A stretch of 64,000 nt of DNA from Eutypa lata. Lineage: Eukaryota; Ascomycota; Sordariomycetes; Xylariales; Diatrypaceae. Under the pieces are notes generated by a model. That model did not search any database and had not been told where the DNA came from. It saw only the letters and a list, made by a program, of their open reading frames with translations. The translations under genes and the position numbers were made by a program. Below are positions 1 through 10,628 of this stretch, in pieces (positions within the stretch are counted from its first letter, which is position 1; the number at the start of each line of letters is the position of its first letter). The stretch is taken from assembly GCA_022661535.1 (NCBI GenBank), contig JAKULF010000003.1, forward strand, positions 5,952,001-6,016,000, written 5' to 3'.

Positions 1-2001
1 CATAGGCCCCACGCCATACGGATCGAAGTCGTCGGTAGGAATGTAGCCTAGGTTCTTCCAACTCTCAAGGCCACCGCGGCCTTCCACTGTCCATAATGCT
101 GGCTCCACTGTATTTGGTATTAACACAAGCCATTTAATCAACTAGGAATGAGAAAAGGGGCTTTTTTCTTCTTCTTTACTAACCTTCTGCATCTGATATC
201 ACGGCCTCATAGGCAGTATCCCAGTCGATGCCATCCTCTAGACCCTTTAGGTAGGAGTCTGCGATAAGGTTATCAACATTACTACCACCTTGGGTAAAGC
301 CTTTACATAGAGCCATTCTGCAATCTGGGAGTTTGCCCTCATGGCGATAGACGTCAAGCAGACTTCGAACCATGAGGGCTTGAGCATGGGGATCAACAAG
401 AGTTAAGAGGGGATGAGTGCTCCTGAAACTATCCCAGATGCAATAGTACGAGTCAAAATAGGGTTCTGTGCTTTCCCACAACGGATTTTCTCCTATATCA
501 AGCGAGTTAGCATGAGGCCTTAAATTCGTTCACCACTACCCCCATCCGACAGTCTTCCCCAGGGAAGAAAACATACCCGTATAGTCCTGCGGCGAGATGA
601 ACGTGCGATACAACCCACTCCAGAACAGCCTCTGCAGCGACGCACCAACACCCTTAGTATCCACAACCACGGGGCTCAATTTCGCCCTCCAAGCCTCCTC
701 GGCATCGGCCCTCGTCTCCCCGAAATCGAAACCGGGGATCTCCCTCTCGGCGTTCCCGCAGGCCTGCTCAACGCTGAAGAACGACAGCCCGACGCGCGCC
801 ACGATCTGGTGGTGGTGGTCGTCATCGTCGTCCGACGACGACGGCGCCCGGAACTGCACCCACGCGCCGCCCGGCAGCGGAGGGCTGTTGACCTTGTCCG
901 CGAAGGTCCGCAGTGACTTGGGCTGGGTCCCCGCCCGGTTGTTCTGGAACACCCCCGTGTCGCGGATCTCGGCCCCCCGGAAGTCCGCGCAGAAGTGCAG
1001 GTCGTACGTCCCGATGCCGAAGGACGGCTCGAACGTCCCGTTGCCCGTGATCCGGCCCGTGGTCGGGTCTACGGCGATGCTGGCATCGCCCCGCGAGTCC
1101 GAGAGATCTGTTAGGTCGGCGAGGATCAGGGGGCTGTAGGGGAGGGGTTCCGGTTTAGTGGTGTTGTTGTTGTTGTTTTTGTCGTCTTCTTCTAGAGGCT
1201 TTCTTTTGGTTGGGCTTCCGCCGTCGCGGGGGAAGGTGAATCGGTATAGAGCTGTGTGGTTCGACACTGTCATCTCGGCCCGGACGGACGTGTTGAGCGA
1301 TACGGCGAAGTACCCGGGTCGTGCTTCTACGGAGTCGTTGAGCCTCTTGGATGCCCGCAGTGTTTTGGAGAAGTAGCAGTTGTTGAGGTCGTCTCCTGCG
1401 CAGCCTGTCTGTGCGAAGAGCGGGAAGTTGCCCAATGACGCCCCCTTGTGAGCACGCCTGGTGTTAGTGGGCACATGGAAAGGGCTGATTCAAGGTCAAC
1501 CCTTTTTTTATTTATAGGCAACTTACACCACCTGTACCGCTATCGTGCATGTGAGAGAACCCAGTAACTATGGCGCTATTGTCAGCACTTTGCCCCTTTT
1601 TTGAAAGTGCCAATACCCTCACTTTCGCCATCATCGGAAGCAAAGCCTCCTTGTATCTCCGTGTTCACATCGGCAACGGCCTTTGCCATTCCAAAAGGCA
1701 GAGTTGCACCTTAATTACATGTCATAATTAGTGTTGGCTCTTATAGTATCCAATAAGACTCCATTGAAGCGCTTGGATGGTGGAGAGTCGGTGGCCTAAT
1801 TACCGGGAAATACATGTCCTAAGCATATTGTTAGTGTAAGAAGGTTTGACAAGTAAGCAATATTGGATGGTCGTTTTTACCTCCATTGACTGTTCCGATT
1901 AGGGGATCAATGTGGTCCAGAACATCAAACCCAGCTAACCCCGCTGCAGTGTTGCTAATAGCGAGAAGCGGCAGCAAGGCCGGAATATGTCGAGCTCTCA
2001 T
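1..2001 (-). CDS. Secreted GH92 alpha-1,2-mannosidase, 5' part (3' end beyond window)
   Basis: Glycoside hydrolase family 92; family members are calcium-dependent exo-mannosidases that trim alpha-mannose from glycoprotein glycans. I read seven exons on the minus strand: 2001-1881, 1818-1804, 1709 to about 1623 or 1617, 1567-1527, 1444-577, 492-184 and 107 to beyond base 1. The start at 2001 gives a signal peptide (MRARHIPALLPLLAISNTAA) followed by DPLIGTVNGG, FPGATLPFGMAKAVAD and FSHMHDSGTGG, which are GH92 N-terminal hallmarks. Later come SGLYRTFISP, DSYYCIWDSFR and YIPTDDFDPYG, also typical. Exon 2 is only 15 nt. The donor of exon 3 is ambiguous by 6 nt. The middle carries low-complexity inserts (N5, D5H3) likely to be surface loops. 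The C-terminal catalytic half lies outside the window, so catalytic residues cannot be checked. Confidence 0.9.
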
Positions 2002-2717
2002 TATAACATATGATTATAGATTAGGTATTTACTATGTGTTTACAGACATAGGGGTCTGCTTTAAGTAGATTATAGGAGCGTGACCGACTTGAACAGTCGA
2101 GAAACATGGTAACGTGGTAACATATTATAGACCGGGGAGGGTGCCTTCGGGATTTATATATCGTAGTGACGTACATATCATTATCGTGGAGCTTCCAAGA
2201 CCACGGTAAGGATCCTTTGTTACCACGACGAGGGTATAGATGCGGGGGAATTGTCGTTGCATACCTAGCCAATATACTTTATACTGGGATCATTGCTGTT
2301 CTCCACATTCCGGACAAGGCAGGTCTGTGTCCTTTATGCTTCAGCTTCCCCGCAATGTTCAAGGGACAGAAGGGACAGGAGTGCGGAGAAAATAGTATAC
2401 TCTAAAGATCCATTGGGCAGTCACACATTTTCGTATAGAATCCTATAATACTATTTCCCTTTCTTATACTCTATAAAAGACATCACATCTATAGAAACAG
2501 GGACCGAAACTATATCTCAGGATGAAGTAACATAATAAGCCCCTTATTCTTTAATCGTTCCTCAAACCCCAGCTATAATAACTCTGCCCATAAATGAGAT
2601 TGCAAGTCACGTTATAAGCTCATCTCTTCATTTAATGAACTCTGATAAGCGTCCATGCTCTCCCGGTTGCTCTCCCGGTGCCCTAAACCTAGGTATGCTG
2701 AGTTGATACAGTCCTAA
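2002..2717. other. Intergenic, nothing recognised
   Basis: Upstream of the GH92 start and downstream of the rhodopsin-like gene. I see no gene, tRNA or clear repeat here, only moderately AT-rich sequence. Confidence 0.6.
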
Positions 2718-4240
2718 TCAATGGGGCTGACCACCCGTGCGTTGAGTGGCATCGTTGGCTTGTTGTGGTGCTGTGATGTGTGTAGTGGACGCATTTATGT
2801 GAGAAGGCTGGGGGAGAGGATGATTTTGTACATAGTCTAGCGTGAAAGACTCCGTCTTCAGTATAGACCGTGAAGGTTTGGACTTAACAACATGCTGCGA
2901 TCCTGACTCAGCTCTGAGGCGGTATCCAGGCCAACTACCTTGGCCACTTTCAAGAGAACTAGTTCTGTGTCTGGTCCCAATAAATGAGAGGCTGAGTGTG
3001 TAAGACAGAAGGCGAGCTGAGGATGATTTGACAGATTCTGGAATGCATCGATCCATGAAAGCTGGAAATAAGATGAGGCATGAGCAAATTATACCAACAT
3101 TAACCTCGATAGTCCTATATATAGCTCGTCAACAGGCTGGTTTCGTCAAGACATCGCTAGGTAACTTACGCCCAGACTCCGAGCCAGGAGACGTTCCAGG
3201 TCACGTCGAGGCTACTTCGAAGTACACTCGTCATCCCTAACCGGAGAAAGCTTGCGACACAAGCGCTGTGGGAATACTAGTGAGGAGTTGTCCATCAGGA
3301 ATGCGATCCAAAGGGTTACTCACAACAAGCCAAGACCGAAGACAATTGATAGCTGCAACTTGCGTCGAACACTCATTTTCAAACCCCAAAGGAGAGACAC
3401 TGGGAGAATGATAATGTATAGGTCTACGACAGCATTTACGACGCCTGACAAGTAATCGATGCTGTCCGGATTGATGCAATGGCCATCAACCGCCTCATCC
3501 CACGTGCGTGCTACCGGGACGCATGCGAAGACACTGGCAAAAAAGAGGGATGTGGTGGCACAAATAATGAACGCGATCCCTCCATCTATAGTGTATTTAT
3601 ATGTCTTTTGTGGGGAGAAGACGCGGCGGTATAAGAACAGGAACGTAAGCTTGATGGTAGCTGCAAGTAATAAGTAGACGTAGCTTCCGATAGCAACGAA
3701 CTGTCGGCAGAGATATGTCAACGGAGCACAAGCGACGAGGGATGGATTCAGACCTTCAGAGCATCCACGACCCAATCAGTTGGCACATCCCACATGTGCC
3801 GCCCAATTCCTTTAGAGTATGCTGGTTCTGAGTTAGGGTATCGTTTCTAAATTGTTGGGTCGAAGGGTCTCGCCATGGTAGTGCCACACATTTCAACATC
3901 AAACCCGAAAATGTTACCGTGAGGACCTAGTAAGCTGTTGTTAGCCCACATATTGAAGCATTGGATCGTAACTTACGTTAGAAGCAACGCAAAGGTCTAT
4001 TGTAAGATCATTAGCGGTGACTAGAGCTTGAAGATATTGACGGAGCTCACAATCATCGACGCCTAGGGCAACCCTTGAGACGTGAGTGCGTGTGTACAAA
4101 CGCATCGCTACAGAGGCAGTAGCTAGGGTGAGGCACGCCGTATGGAGAGCTACATTCCCCCGTTGCTGGCTGGGGGGGTCAACGAAGTTAGGCTCAACTC
4201 CCGGTGGCGGCTCAATAACACCAGCATATTCGGTAGACAT
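2718..4240 (-). CDS. Fungal rhodopsin-domain integral membrane protein (SAT4/PTH11-like)
   Basis: A multi-span membrane protein of the fungal rhodopsin-like family, predicted 398 residues. Six exons close in phase: 4240-4051, 4020-3977, 3846-3754, 3700-3324, 3265-3170 and 3114-2718. Family landmarks in order are VSRVALGVDD, GIGRHMWDVPTDWVVDALK, FVAIGSYVYLLLAATIKLTF (helix), LFLYRRVFSPQ, CINPDSIDYLSGVVNAVVDL, ACVASFLRLGMTS and TIEVNVGIICSCLILFPAF. The last exon adds a polar C-terminal tail of about 110 residues without helices. Family members are mostly uncharacterised; some resemble Pth11-type surface receptors. It is divergent from P450-1 with 530 bp between starts, so co-expression with the terpenoid block is possible but unproven. 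The small exon 4020-3977 is the least certain piece. Confidence 0.82.
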
Positions 4241-4770
4241 GATGCCCTCTACTACAAACGATCACGAAGGAAGGTTAGGCTTGCCTAATGGTGTTACGAC
4301 AGCTAGAGCCGTTTTCCTCAAGCGCTTGGTGGCAAAGAAAATAGCCCATGTGCTCTGAAACATAGGAAGTTGAAATATAGGTATAGAAAAAGGAACATTG
4401 CCTCACCCTAGTACGTCTATATAACCAACCGCATTCCTGCGTTTTGCTAGAAGTTTACTGATTCGCCGATCACTAACGATTCAAGTATGTCACAGCTCTC
4501 TAACAGTCAAGGCATGTTGGTCGCTCAAGTAAAAGGGGCGCAGTGGGTGCATAAAATGCCACCCAACCTTTGTGTCCACAAGTACCAACAGGTACTTAAG
4601 GAATTCGTTTGTTGAATACTACAGTAGGTATATGCATGCCCCGTTTTAAGCATTGGCAGAATGTCTGAATTATTCGTTGGCCGTCGTAAAACGTGAGACG
4701 TTCTCTACACTTTTAGCATTCAATAGAAATCAAGGCATCCATGCTGCAATCAAACGACGAGTCTCTCATT
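4241..4770. promoter_or_regulatory. Divergent promoter region, rhodopsin-like gene / P450-1
   Basis: A 530-bp gap between two divergent start codons; it must hold both 5' regions. I do not recognise a specific factor site. Confidence 0.4.
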
Positions 4771-6378
4771 ATGCCGAAATGGGCCGCCGCTCTAGTGGCA
4801 ATACTGATTGTGCGATGAGCTACCGACGAGTTCTAAACTTTAGAAAAAGAAAGCTGACAAGTTGCAGTACCCGTTAATAAGGATCATTCAGAGTTCATAT
4901 TTCCATTCCCTTTCGTCAATACCTGGCCCCAAACTCTGGGCATGCTCTAGATTGCCTTTCATCAGAGCCCTTCTCAGAGGAACAGTTGTCCAAGATATTG
5001 AAAAGCTTCACCGGCGATATGGACCAGTCATACGTATTGCGCCGGATGAAGTCACCTTCGCTCAACCGGAAGCCTGGACCGATATTCTTCGGGTAGATCA
5101 TCCACCGTTCCTCAAGGACCCCGTATGGTGGGGTGCGCAGCCAGGTCTCCATGAATCACTAATGACTGCCATTCATCCTGAGTCTCATGCTCGCATACGG
5201 AAGCTTCTTGCACCAGCTTTTACTACACGTGCACTTAAAGCCCAAGAGCCCATACTCCATCAGTATGTCAACCTACTGGTGGAACGTCTATGGAATCATG
5301 CAACTCGGGAACCTCTTATTAACATCGCGCCGTGGTTTAACTTTACGACTTTCGATATCTTCGGTGACCTTGGATACGGGGAGCCATTTCAATGTCTTCA
5401 AGACTCGCGCTATCATCCGTGGATTTCAATGATCTTCAACAGTGAGAAGGCGGCTTGTTTCGTTTCTGCGACGCGCTTCTACCCTCTGATTGAGATGATT
5501 CTCATAAAGTGCATCCCCCCATCTTTCAAAGAAATGCAACGCAACCATCATCAGTTGATTGCGGACAAGGTCCAACGTCGCCTCAACTTTGAGCTAGAGC
5601 GCCCCGACATCATGTCTTACGTGATAAAAGGAAACGAGGGCGAAGGATTGCCGTTGGATACCATCATTTCGACATTTCTCGAGTTAACCACAGCTGGAAG
5701 CGAGACCGGAGCAACCGTGCTGAGCGGTACCGTGAATTATCTAGTCAACAATCGGGACAAATTGACTATCCTAGAAGAAGAAATCCGCAGCTTGAAAGAG
5801 GAAGATCTTACTCTGAGCGCTCTACAAGACCTTCAATATCTTAACGCAGTCCTCAAAGAGGCTTTAAGGTTATGTCCACCAGTCCCGTGGATTCTTTCTA
5901 GGCGTGTACCCGATGGGGGTCGTTATGTATGTGGCACATGGTTACCAGCGGGGGTGAGTACATACCATACTTTTCTCCTTCCTCCTTCCCGCCGGAGCTT
6001 CACCAGTCTGATATTGTCGACGATTAGACTGCAGTGTCTATTCAAGCATATAGTATACACCGCAATCCCGACTATTTCTACAATGCTTCGGCCTTCTTAC
6101 CCGAGCGTTGGCTGTCTGAGGCAGCCGGGGATCCGCTGTCTCCCTTTTTCAAAGATCGACGTGAGGCAGTACAGCCGTTTAGTGTTGGCCCCTGGGGCTG
6201 CATAGGGCAGCACCTTGCCTGGGCAGAAATGCGCCTCATTTTGGCAAAGCTAGTATGGACATTCGATTTCGCGGTCGGAAACAGGATGGACTGGGAGAGC
6301 CTGAAGACCTTCTTGCTAGTAGAAAAGAAACCGATCGAAGTGAAAATGACGTTACGGGAGGGCTTACTACTAAATTAA
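4771..6378 (+). CDS. Cytochrome P450 monooxygenase (P450-1)
   Basis: Membrane-bound P450 of 491 residues in three exons: 4771-4809, 4868-5953 and 6028-6378. The tiny first exon encodes MPKWAAALVAILI, the start of the membrane anchor, joined to YPLIRIIQSSYFHS and the proline hinge SIPGPKLW. The I-helix reads TAGSETGAT with the usual acidic-Thr pair, the K-helix ExxR is KEALR, the PERW motif is in FLPERWLS, and the heme loop is FSVGPWGCIGQHLAWAE with the Cys ligand. The family oxidises hydrophobic substrates using NADPH-P450 reductase. Its place next to a terpene cyclase and a second P450 suggests a terpenoid substrate (inference). The first intron uses a weak donor (GTGCGA), but without it there is no ATG and no anchor. 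Its 3' end faces the 3' end of P450-2. Confidence 0.92.
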
Positions 6379-7011
6379 TACTGTAGTTGTGTGGCCTCTT
6401 TGAAATTATATATATAACCTAGTGCAAACAGTGCAAGCGGCCACAAAATGCCTTGCATCACTACATGTAGTTATCGACTGACTTCCTCGCTTTCAGGAAT
6501 AGTTGGACCCCACACTAAGCATTTCCGATTAGTGACACCTCCCCCGCCCCCTCCCCTTTTTCGTGAACTTACTGCTATAAAGATAAACAATCTTTATACC
6601 TTTGTGGAGTTAAGTATCCACCCCAGCCGTGTCAGCTTACGCCGGGGTCCATCTCCTATCTTCTTTTTGATATTCCCGCTTTTCATTACTTGCTTGCAAC
6701 CAACCTCGACTTCCACCAGTGGCGAAGCTGCTTAGTAGGTAGTAGTAGAGTACCAACTGTGGTCTCCCGGCATTCATGTATGCTCCATCCCCTACGAACG
6801 GAAATGTTGGGGGAAAGTGAGCGGTCCGAAAGCAAGAAGCTTGGACACCGCACTGCATTATTTGTTTCTATTTTGATCTATTACTCTCATACTTCGAAGG
6901 GTTGCTACATACTCTATTAAAATTATAAATCAGACACGCTCACCCCATGCTTGCGGGCCGCTCCCGCCCCCAAGCTAACTAGCCGGACTTTCTCCACAAC
7001 CTTCCGAACGT
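6379..7011. other. Intergenic between convergent P450 genes
   Basis: Contains the 3' regions of both P450 genes. A C-rich tract lies near 6540-6556. No gene recognised. Confidence 0.5.
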
Positions 7012-8970
7012 TTAGCAGATCGAGACCCGAATACCTTTAGTGCTTTTCTTTGGAAGGGGAATGACAAAATCATGTTCTTGTTTTACGTCACTTTCGTCCG
7101 TCTCAAACAGTTGCATCGGAGGGCCATTGGGCCGGTAGAGCACTGCCAGGATAAGGCTCATTTCAGCTAGTGCTAAGCTGTTGCAGAGAGCAGGTCGGAA
7201 TGTCAGCACGCAGGCTCCAGTAGTTCAATAGATGAGAAATATTTAAGCCTTCACCGTGACTTACTTCAAGCCTAAACAGTTCCTTGAACCCCGGCAGAAT
7301 GGAACCCAGCTTCTATGAAGAGCCGGGTCCACTTCTCCAATCCAACGCTCCGGAAAGAACTGATCTGGCGATAGATATACCGCGGCATCAGAGTGCATTA
7401 AGTACGCAGACATACCCACTGGTACCTACTTGATAATTAGACATCGCTTATATTGTTCTCATTCGCGTGGCTTACCCCTGCTGGAATCGTAAATTGCTTG
7501 TAGTGCAAAGGCTCATCAGGGGAAATCCGGGGTAATCGATGCATAACACCGTAGCTTAGCCTATGGTGGCTATGAATAAATATCTTTCGGCTGGGATGAG
7601 GCTTCTTACCTTAGAGATTCCTTGATCACGGCCTGTAAAAAGGGTAGTCGTTCTAGCTCCGCCCATGAAGGGACATGTTGGGGCCATTGGGCCATGGCAT
7701 CTTTCAACTCTCCTTCAAGCCTAGACCGAATATGCGGCCTGGACAAGATATAATAACTTGCAAATCCTATCGTGCGCGCAGTAGTAACGGTACCGCTTCC
7801 TAACATTACCTGCGCCTCTCTCGTGAGTCGATCCTCCGACCTCTCAGATTCTGGCATGTCTCCGCGTACAATATGATGGAAAAGTGAGGAACTATTCTTG
7901 GCTTCGTTCGAAACATCTAACATGGCTTTGTGGATGTCTGCCTCGCTTTCTAGCTCAATAGTCAGTCCCTAGTTTAATGCTGGATAGGAAATTTGAGGTG
8001 GTTTCCAAACCTCCGTGAAGAGTCTGAACACGTTGCCTTGTGGGAATGCCCAAAGAAGAATTATCTCGGGGATCCAGTTGACTAAGCTACATCTACCGTT
8101 AGCCTTTCTCTCAATAGATAATGTTGGGATCTGTAACGCACCGAATAAGCCATGAAAACCTGGTAAATAGTGGAATAGACTGTATCAACCTGTGCGTTAT
8201 GTTGTGCCTAGAAGACATCAATTTGTGCAATGACAGTGGTCGCATAAGGACCTACCAGTCCGGGGAAAAATCAAGGTCATCTAGCAACCGATCGCTCCCA
8301 TCACCACTGTCGAGGCATATCCTCCCAATGATATCACCCGAGAAGGCCGAAAATGCGTGGTCGAGCCGCACGACTCGACCTTTCATTTCTCTGAGCCGCG
8401 ATTCCAGGTGTAGAGCAACTTCAGCAAGCATTGGTTGCAGTGACGAGATCCCCTTCCTGGAAAAGAAGGGCTCGAAAGGCTTTCTCCTCTTTCGGTGGAG
8501 ATCATGGCCAACTGTGAGCAAGAAGGAGTCTGATCAAATTCAGCTAAAGCTAAGGAAAAGCTGACGTGCCAGCCTACCATCGAAACTGATACCCTTGCAG
8601 AATAGGTCATAACTGCTACTCCGCCTCTTATTCTCCGTAACATATAGCTCATTATAAAACTCTGGGTCGTGGACTGATATTTCCCGTGGGTTGATGCGAA
8701 CGATTGGTCCTGAAAAAAAAAGGATTGACTTGAGTCTTGGTCTGTACCGGAGAGTCGGGGTGTTGACTCACCATACGTTCCATGCATTTTCTTGATTTCG
8801 AATATATACTTACCATCTAGCCAGTAGTCATAATAAAATTCATACAACCCTGTGAGAGCTGCAAGCTTAGGCCCTGGGAAATTGGACAGGGGAGAGAAAT
8901 AGAGGCGATATACAGCGAGCAAAACGACGTATCCAACGAAAGTTGACGCCAACACTACAAATGCAGTCAT
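7012..8970 (-). CDS. Cytochrome P450 (P450-2), Tri4/CYP58-like, nine exons
   Basis: Membrane-anchored P450 of 499 residues. Nine exons close in phase: 8970-8772, 8709-8578, 8511-8256, 8207-8142, 8086-8011, 7968-7610, 7560-7476, 7425-7265 and 7177-7012. The N-terminus is one hydrophobic helix then YFSPLSNFPGPKLAALTG. Other marks are GPIVRINPREISVHDPEFY, HDLHRKRRKPFEPFFSR, the ExxR motif KESLR, FFPERW and the heme loop FCRGSRNCLGLNLALAE. The pattern resembles trichodiene-oxygenase (Tri4, CYP58) relatives. The I-helix is odd: GSGTVTTART has Val where P450s usually carry Asp or Glu before the catalytic Thr. One intron (7969-8010) is only 42 nt. It is divergent from the terpene cyclase with 587 bp between starts, which supports a role in tailoring the cyclase product (inference). 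Confidence 0.9.
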
Positions 8971-9557
8971 GATAGGAAGTAATGATGCTTTGATTGGTAC
9001 CGTGATATTTCGGAATGGGAACGAGTCTCGGATAAGATAGTATCAATTACAAATATCAGCTTGGTGTGTAGGTAAGGATGACAGCACACAAATTCTAGAC
9101 AATGAGCTTAGGGACTGGAAACCATATCAGGCTTAATCGAAGTAAACTTGCTTCAGTACCCAGATGCAGGTTATATCTAAAGTTTGTGCCACAATAACGT
9201 TGTATAAGCTCGCCCCCCACCCCCCTTTACGACGTAGAAACGACGGGCAAGGCTGCTAGTATACATTTTGAGACATATATTGCCGTACCGTACCCATTGC
9301 CAATCTATGCTTCATTCGTTCACAGCCCCCACCCAGTTGGTTGCTTATGCGCGGCGGGGGCGCAGTACCTGGCATGTCTCCTACGATCAAAGGTTGCCAC
9401 ATCTTGTTTAGAATACAAGAGGTAACACTAAGCAGCTCACGGAAGAAACCTTTGGATTGCCTCTCTATTCCATTCTTCCTCGCTTTGCGTTTGTTTTGTA
9501 TAAGTTCTATTCATTCCGTTTAGCACTTAATCATACAAATCCTCTGAGGCATAGGCA
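8971..9557. promoter_or_regulatory. Divergent promoter region, P450-2 / terpene cyclase
   Basis: 587 bp between two divergent start codons. A C-rich tract sits near 9210-9227. No factor site is identified with confidence. Confidence 0.45.
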
Positions 9558-10628
9558 ATGGAGTATCACCACTCCAAACTACTTGACGAAAGTCTCTACA
9601 AGACAGATGGCCTGATGAACGGCATTGCACTACGCATACATAAAGATCCAGTTAAGGAGATCCAGGGTGCACATCGAGCTCAAGGGGATTGGAACGAGTA
9701 TGTACAACCTATAGATAGATATTATGGGAGCCTCGGAGACCCATATAGCTTCATTCGAACTACCATTCCGGAGTGCCTACCTGAAAGGCTTGAGATTATT
9801 TCTTACGCTAATGAGTTCGCGTTTCTATACGACGGTACTATACCCTGGCCCCTTACGTTGCGAAGATATCTAACTGTCCGAGGTAGATAATATGGAGAAC
9901 CTGGATGTCAAGTCCAACCCGGATGAGACAACAAGATTCTTAGAGCCATTTGTCAAAGGTGTCCTGGATAAACGGGTCGACTTTAATGGTCGACCTGAGA
10001 AGCGCCTTCAGGCCCAAATCCTCTCGGAGATGATGGCAATAGACTCTACGCGGGCGATTACGGCAATGAAGGCTTGGGCAGCATTCGTATGCTCTGCATC
10101 TCGGAGCAGGGCACCTTGCAAGTCTCTGGAAGAATACGTCCCGGCCCGGATTATTGATGCTGGCGAATTGTATGTTGGAGGCCTCACAATGTTTGATATG
10201 GTCTGACTAATGGATGATGTAGGATTTGGTTTGCCTTTCTGACATTCGGCATGGCCCTCACGATTCCAGACGAGGAACGAGATCTTTGCACTCGACTCGC
10301 TAAACCAGGGTATGCTGCATTAGGTCTTACTAATGACCTGTATTCTTGGGAGAAAGAACGCGTGGATGCAAAGAAGGCCGGCCAAGGCTATGTTTTCAAT
10401 GCAATATGGGTGATTATGAACGAAAGTTCAACGACCGAGGAGGAGGCAAAGACAATCTGTCGAGAGGAAATCAAAAAGTACATATCCCAGTACTGTCATA
10501 CCGTCGAGGAGATACGAGATGACACCAGTCTCTCCAAGGACCTCCGGACCTATCTCGAGGCTATCATCCTAAGTTATGCCGGCAACCTAGTTTGGAGCAT
10601 CTATTGTCCAAGGTACAAGGTAGTATAA
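9558..10628 (+). CDS. Class I terpene cyclase, fusicoccadiene-synthase-like cyclase domain without prenyltransferase
   Basis: Predicted 321 residues in three exons: 9558-9834, 9887-10169 and 10223-10628. It resembles the N-terminal cyclase domain of chimeric fungal di/sesterterpene synthases: PECLPERLEIISYANEFAFL, then LQAQILSEMMAID, EEYVPARIIDAGE and WFAFLTFGMALTIPDEE. Splicing of intron 1 creates the metal-binding Asp-rich motif DDNME; the second metal motif is NDLYSWEKE (NDxxSxxxE). Such enzymes ionise a prenyl diphosphate, probably GGPP or GFPP, with Mg2+. No C-terminal prenyltransferase domain follows, so substrate must come from elsewhere, as in stand-alone relatives such as SdnA. The frame stops at CPRYKVV. 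An 11-nt offset then opens NHPEYES, which looks like a displaced native tail, so the 3' end may be frameshifted. Flanked by P450-2 and a dehydrogenase. Confidence 0.88.
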
